The notes beneath the pieces are model-generated. The model worked only from the letters and a program-made list of their open reading frames with translations, had not been told where the DNA came from and ran no database searches. The position numbers and the translations under genes were made by a program. Shown here in pieces: positions 60,872 through 64,000 of a stretch of DNA of 64,000 nt. This DNA comes from Diospyros lotus (taxonomy: Eukaryota > Streptophyta > Magnoliopsida > Ericales > Ebenaceae): positions 30,203,316 to 30,267,315 of the forward strand of contig NC_068339.1 of the NCBI RefSeq assembly GCF_014633365.1. The letters run 5' to 3'. Numbering within the stretch: position 1 is the first letter of the stretch; every line of letters begins with the position of its first letter.

Positions 60872-63800
60872 CCCATGTCTAAACCCCAACTTTATAAAAT
60901 AATCTGAAATTGGAATTTATACTTTTATTAGAGTATTTTGTGTATCAAAATGTCATCCTTCACATGGTTTTGGAATCGTCAAATTCAAATTAGTCAATTT
61001 CAAAATATCCTTGATTGTAACAAACATGTCTTACTCTTCCTTAAGGTGTTCTAATATGGACCCATGGCTAAAACACAAGTTTCCCAAATAACCCCAAATT
61101 GGAAATTGGTCTTTCATTAGAGTATTTTGTGTATCAAAATGACTTCTTTCACATGGATTTGGAGTCGCCAAAATCAAATTAGCCAATTTGAAGATATCGT
61201 TGATGGTAAGGAAGTTGTCTTCTTCTTCTTTGAGGTGTTCTATTATGGACCAATGCCTAAAACCCAACTTTATAAAATAATCTGAAATTGGAATTTATAC
61301 TTTTATTAGAGTATTTTGTGTATCAAAATGTCATCCTTCACATGGTTTTGGAATCGTCAAAATCAAATTAGTCAATTTCAAAATATCCTTGATTGTAACA
61401 AACATGTCTTACTCTTCCTTAAGGTGTTCTACAATGGACCCATGGCTAAAACCCAAGTTTCCCAAATAACCCCAAATTGGAATTTGGACTTTCATTAGAG
61501 TATTTTGTGTATCAAAATGACTTCTTTCACATGGATTTGGAGTCGCCAAAATCAAATTAGCCAATTTGAAGATATCGTTGATGGTAAGGAAGTTGTCTTC
61601 TTCTTCTTTGAGGTGTTCTATTATGGACCAATGCCTAAAACCCAACTTTTCAAAATAATCCGAAATTGGAATTTAGACATTTATTTGAGTATTTTGTTAA
61701 TCAAAACGTCGTCTTTCACATGGATTTGGAACCCGTCAAAATCAAATTAGTCAATTTGGAGATATCCTTGAATGTAACAAACATGTCTAATTCTTACTTA
61801 ACGTGTTCTACTATGGACCCATGGCTAAAACACAAGTTTCCCAAATAACCCGAAATTGGAATTTGGACTTTCATTAGAGTATTTTGTGTATCAAAATGAC
61901 TTCTTTCACATGGATTAGGAGTCGCCAAAATCAAATTAGCCAATTTGGAGATATCGTTGATGTTAGGAAGTTGTCTTCTTCTTCTTTGAGGTGTTCTATT
62001 ATGGACCAATGCCTAAAACCCAAATTTTCAAAATAATCCGAAATTGGAATTTAGACATTTATTAGAGTATTTTGTGTATCAAAATGTCGTCTTTCACATG
62101 GATTTGGAATTTAGACATTTATTAGAGTATTTTGTGTATCAAAATGACTTCTTTAACATGGATTTGGAATCGGCAAAATCAAATTAGCCAATTTGGAGAT
62201 ATCGTTGATGGTAAGGAAGTTGTCTTGTTCTTCCTTAAGGTCTTCTACTATGGACCCATGCGTAAAACCCAACTTTCCAAAATAATCCAAAATTGGAATT
62301 TAGACTTTTATTAGAGTATTTTGTGTATCAAAATTTCGTCTTTCAGATGGTTTTTGAATCGTTAAAAATCAAATTAGTCAATTTGGAGATATCCTTGAAT
62401 GTAACAAACATGTCTTACTCTTCCTTAAGGTGTTCTACTATGGACCCACGGCTAAAACACAAGTTTCCCAAATAACCCCAAATTGGAATTTGGACTTTCA
62501 TTAGAGTATTTTGTGTATCAAAATGACTTCTTTCACATGGATTTGGAATCCCCAAAATCAAATTAGCCAATTTGGAGATATCGTTGATGGTAAGGAAGTT
62601 GTCTTATTCTCCCTTAAGGTGTTCTACTATGGACCCATGTCTAAACCCCAACTTTATAAAATAATCTGAAATTGGAATTTAGAATTTTATTAGAGTATTT
62701 TGTGTATCAAAATGTCGTGCTTCACATGGTTTCGGAATCGTCAAAATCAAATTAGTCAATTTCAAAATATCCTTTATTGTAACAAACATGTCTTACTCTT
62801 CCTTAAGGTGTTCTACAATGGACCCATCGCTAAAACACAAGTTTCCCAAATAACCCCAAATTGGAATTTAGACTTTCATTAGAGTATTTTGTGTATCAAA
62901 ATGACTTCTTTCACATGGATTTGGAATCGCCAAAATAAAATTAGCCAATTTGGAGATATCGTTGATGGTAAGGAAGTTGTCTTATTCTCCTTAAGGTGTT
63001 CTACTATAGACCCATGTCTAAAACCCAACTTTATAAAATAATCTGAAATTGGAATTTAGACTTTTATTAGAGTATTTTGTGTATCAAAATGTCGTCCTTC
63101 ACATGGTTTTGGAATCGTCAAAATCAAATTAGTCAATTTCAAAAAATCCTTGATTGTAACAAACATGTCTTACTCTTCCTTAAGGTGTTCTACTATGGAC
63201 CCATGGCTAAAACACAAGTTTCCCAAATAACCCGAAATTGGAATTTGGACTTTAATTAGAGTATTTTGTGTATCAAAATGACTTCTTTCACATGGATTTG
63301 GAATCGCCAAAATCAAATTAGCCAATTTGAAGATATCGTTGATGGTAAGGAAGTTGTCTTATTCTTCTTTAAGGTGTTCTATTATGGACCAATGCCTAAA
63401 ACCCAACTTTTCAAAATAATCCGAAATTGCAATTTAGACATTTATTAGATTATTTTGTGTATCAAAACGTCGTCTTTCACAAGGATTTGGAAGCCGTCAA
63501 AATCAAATTAGTCAATTTGGAGATATCCTTGAATGTAACAAACCTGTCTTATTCTTACTTAAGGTGTTCTACAATGGACCCATGGCTAAAACACAAGTTT
63601 CCCAAATAACCCGAAATTGGAATTTGGACTTTTATTAGAGTATTTTGTGTTTCAAAATGACTTCTTTAACATGGATTTGGAATCGGCAAAATCAAATTAG
63701 CCAATTTGGAGATATCGTTGATGGTAAGGAAGTTGTCTTATTCTTCCTTAAGGTGTTCTACTATGGACCCATGCCTAAAACCCAACTTTCCAAAATAATC

Positions 63801-64000
63801 CGAAATTGGCATTTGGACTTTTATTATAGAGTATTTTGTGTATCAAAATATCGTCTTTCACATGGTTTTGGAATCGTCAAAATCAAATTAGTCAATTTCA
63901 AAATATCCTCGATTGTAAAAAACATGTCTTACTCTCCCTTAAGGTGTTCTACTATGGATCCATGGCTAAAACACAAGTTTCCCAAATAACCCGAAATTGG
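60872..64000 (+). repeat. Satellite array 3c, mostly dimeric, running off the window
   Basis: About 16-17 monomers resume in phase after the retrotransposon. Many still alternate T and N, but several differ from array 3b: T monomers with CTTCTTCTTTGAGGTG and TATTATGGACCAATGCC (61211, 61589, 61977), and N/F intermediates with CTTGAATGTAACAAACATG (61769, 62393, 63528). A block near 62700-63060 matches 52645-53010, sharing CCAAAATAAAATTAGCC, TTCTACAATGGACCCATCGC and TTCTACTATAGACCCA. The array continues past 64000. Confidence 0.93.
62066..62131 (+). repeat. Truncated 65-bp satellite fragment
   Basis: A monomer start runs only to TCACATGGATTTGGAATT and then passes directly to TTAGACATTTATTAGAG, the end of a monomer, so about 120 bp are missing. 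Both parental sites contain TTGGAAT, the likely microhomology at the join. Confidence 0.82.

Noticed and set aside
10085..64000. CENP-B box in the satellite
   Set aside because: No sequence with the TTCG-4 base-A-2 base-CGGG core was found in the monomers I read.

Overview
This window is plant heterochromatin, most likely centromeric or pericentromeric DNA of a flowering plant. It holds about 230 copies of an AT-rich ~189-bp satellite, LTR retrotransposons nested in one another and in the satellite, and no recognisable host gene. Three things point to a plant: retrotransposon protein types (Ty3/gypsy pol closest to the CRM chromovirus lineage, and a Copia gag of the UBN2 type), initiator-Met-tRNA primer sites, and solo LTRs of 2-2.5 kb. 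The species cannot be named from the sequence.

Layout. 1-5876: 3' half of a decayed CRM-like element (protease tail to integrase, then a 3' LTR at 4970-5876), split by a 1999-bp solo LTR at 2695-4693 with target duplication CTAAC. 5877-10084: 5' end of a Copia element on the minus strand (gag, leader, primer site, 5' LTR 9318-10084). Its gag is split by a 2393-bp solo LTR at 6057-8449 (target duplication TAATC), which carries an array of the palindrome CATTCGAATG. 10085-30756: satellite, plus orientation, built on a four-monomer (756-bp) higher-order repeat with many rearrangements. 30757-41131: satellite, minus orientation. 41132-41231: 100 N. 41232-53715: satellite in plus orientation as a two-monomer (378-bp) higher-order repeat, interrupted by a 2522-bp minus-strand solo LTR at 46317-48838 (target duplication GGAAT). 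53716-60871: complete CRM-like retrotransposon with 750-bp LTRs, target duplication CCCAT and an uninterrupted 1652-codon gag-pol frame. 60872-64000: satellite again.

Main observations. (1) The minus-oriented satellite block is a mirror image of the block before it. Rare variants of 20.0-30.4 kb recur in reverse order at 30.8-41.1 kb, giving an inverted repeat with ~10.4-kb arms and a ~315-bp centre. The right arm is rich in small indels and ends at the N gap. This is either a very large centromeric palindrome or, more likely in my view, a fold-back assembly error. (2) The satellite changes from a tetrameric to a dimeric higher-order repeat across the gap, and the dimer is made of two of the four tetramer subtypes. 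(3) The intact CRM-like element encodes its last 71 residues inside its LTR, has LTRs differing at about four sites, and sits within the satellite: a young, possibly autonomous centromere-type retroelement.

Order of events, inferred from nesting: the Copia element appears to have landed in or beside the satellite; the first CRM-like element then entered its gag; the two left-hand solo LTRs landed in these elements; the right-hand solo LTR and intact CRM-like element landed in the dimeric array. Nothing here acts as a host pathway. The only apparently functional protein is the retrotransposon polyprotein.
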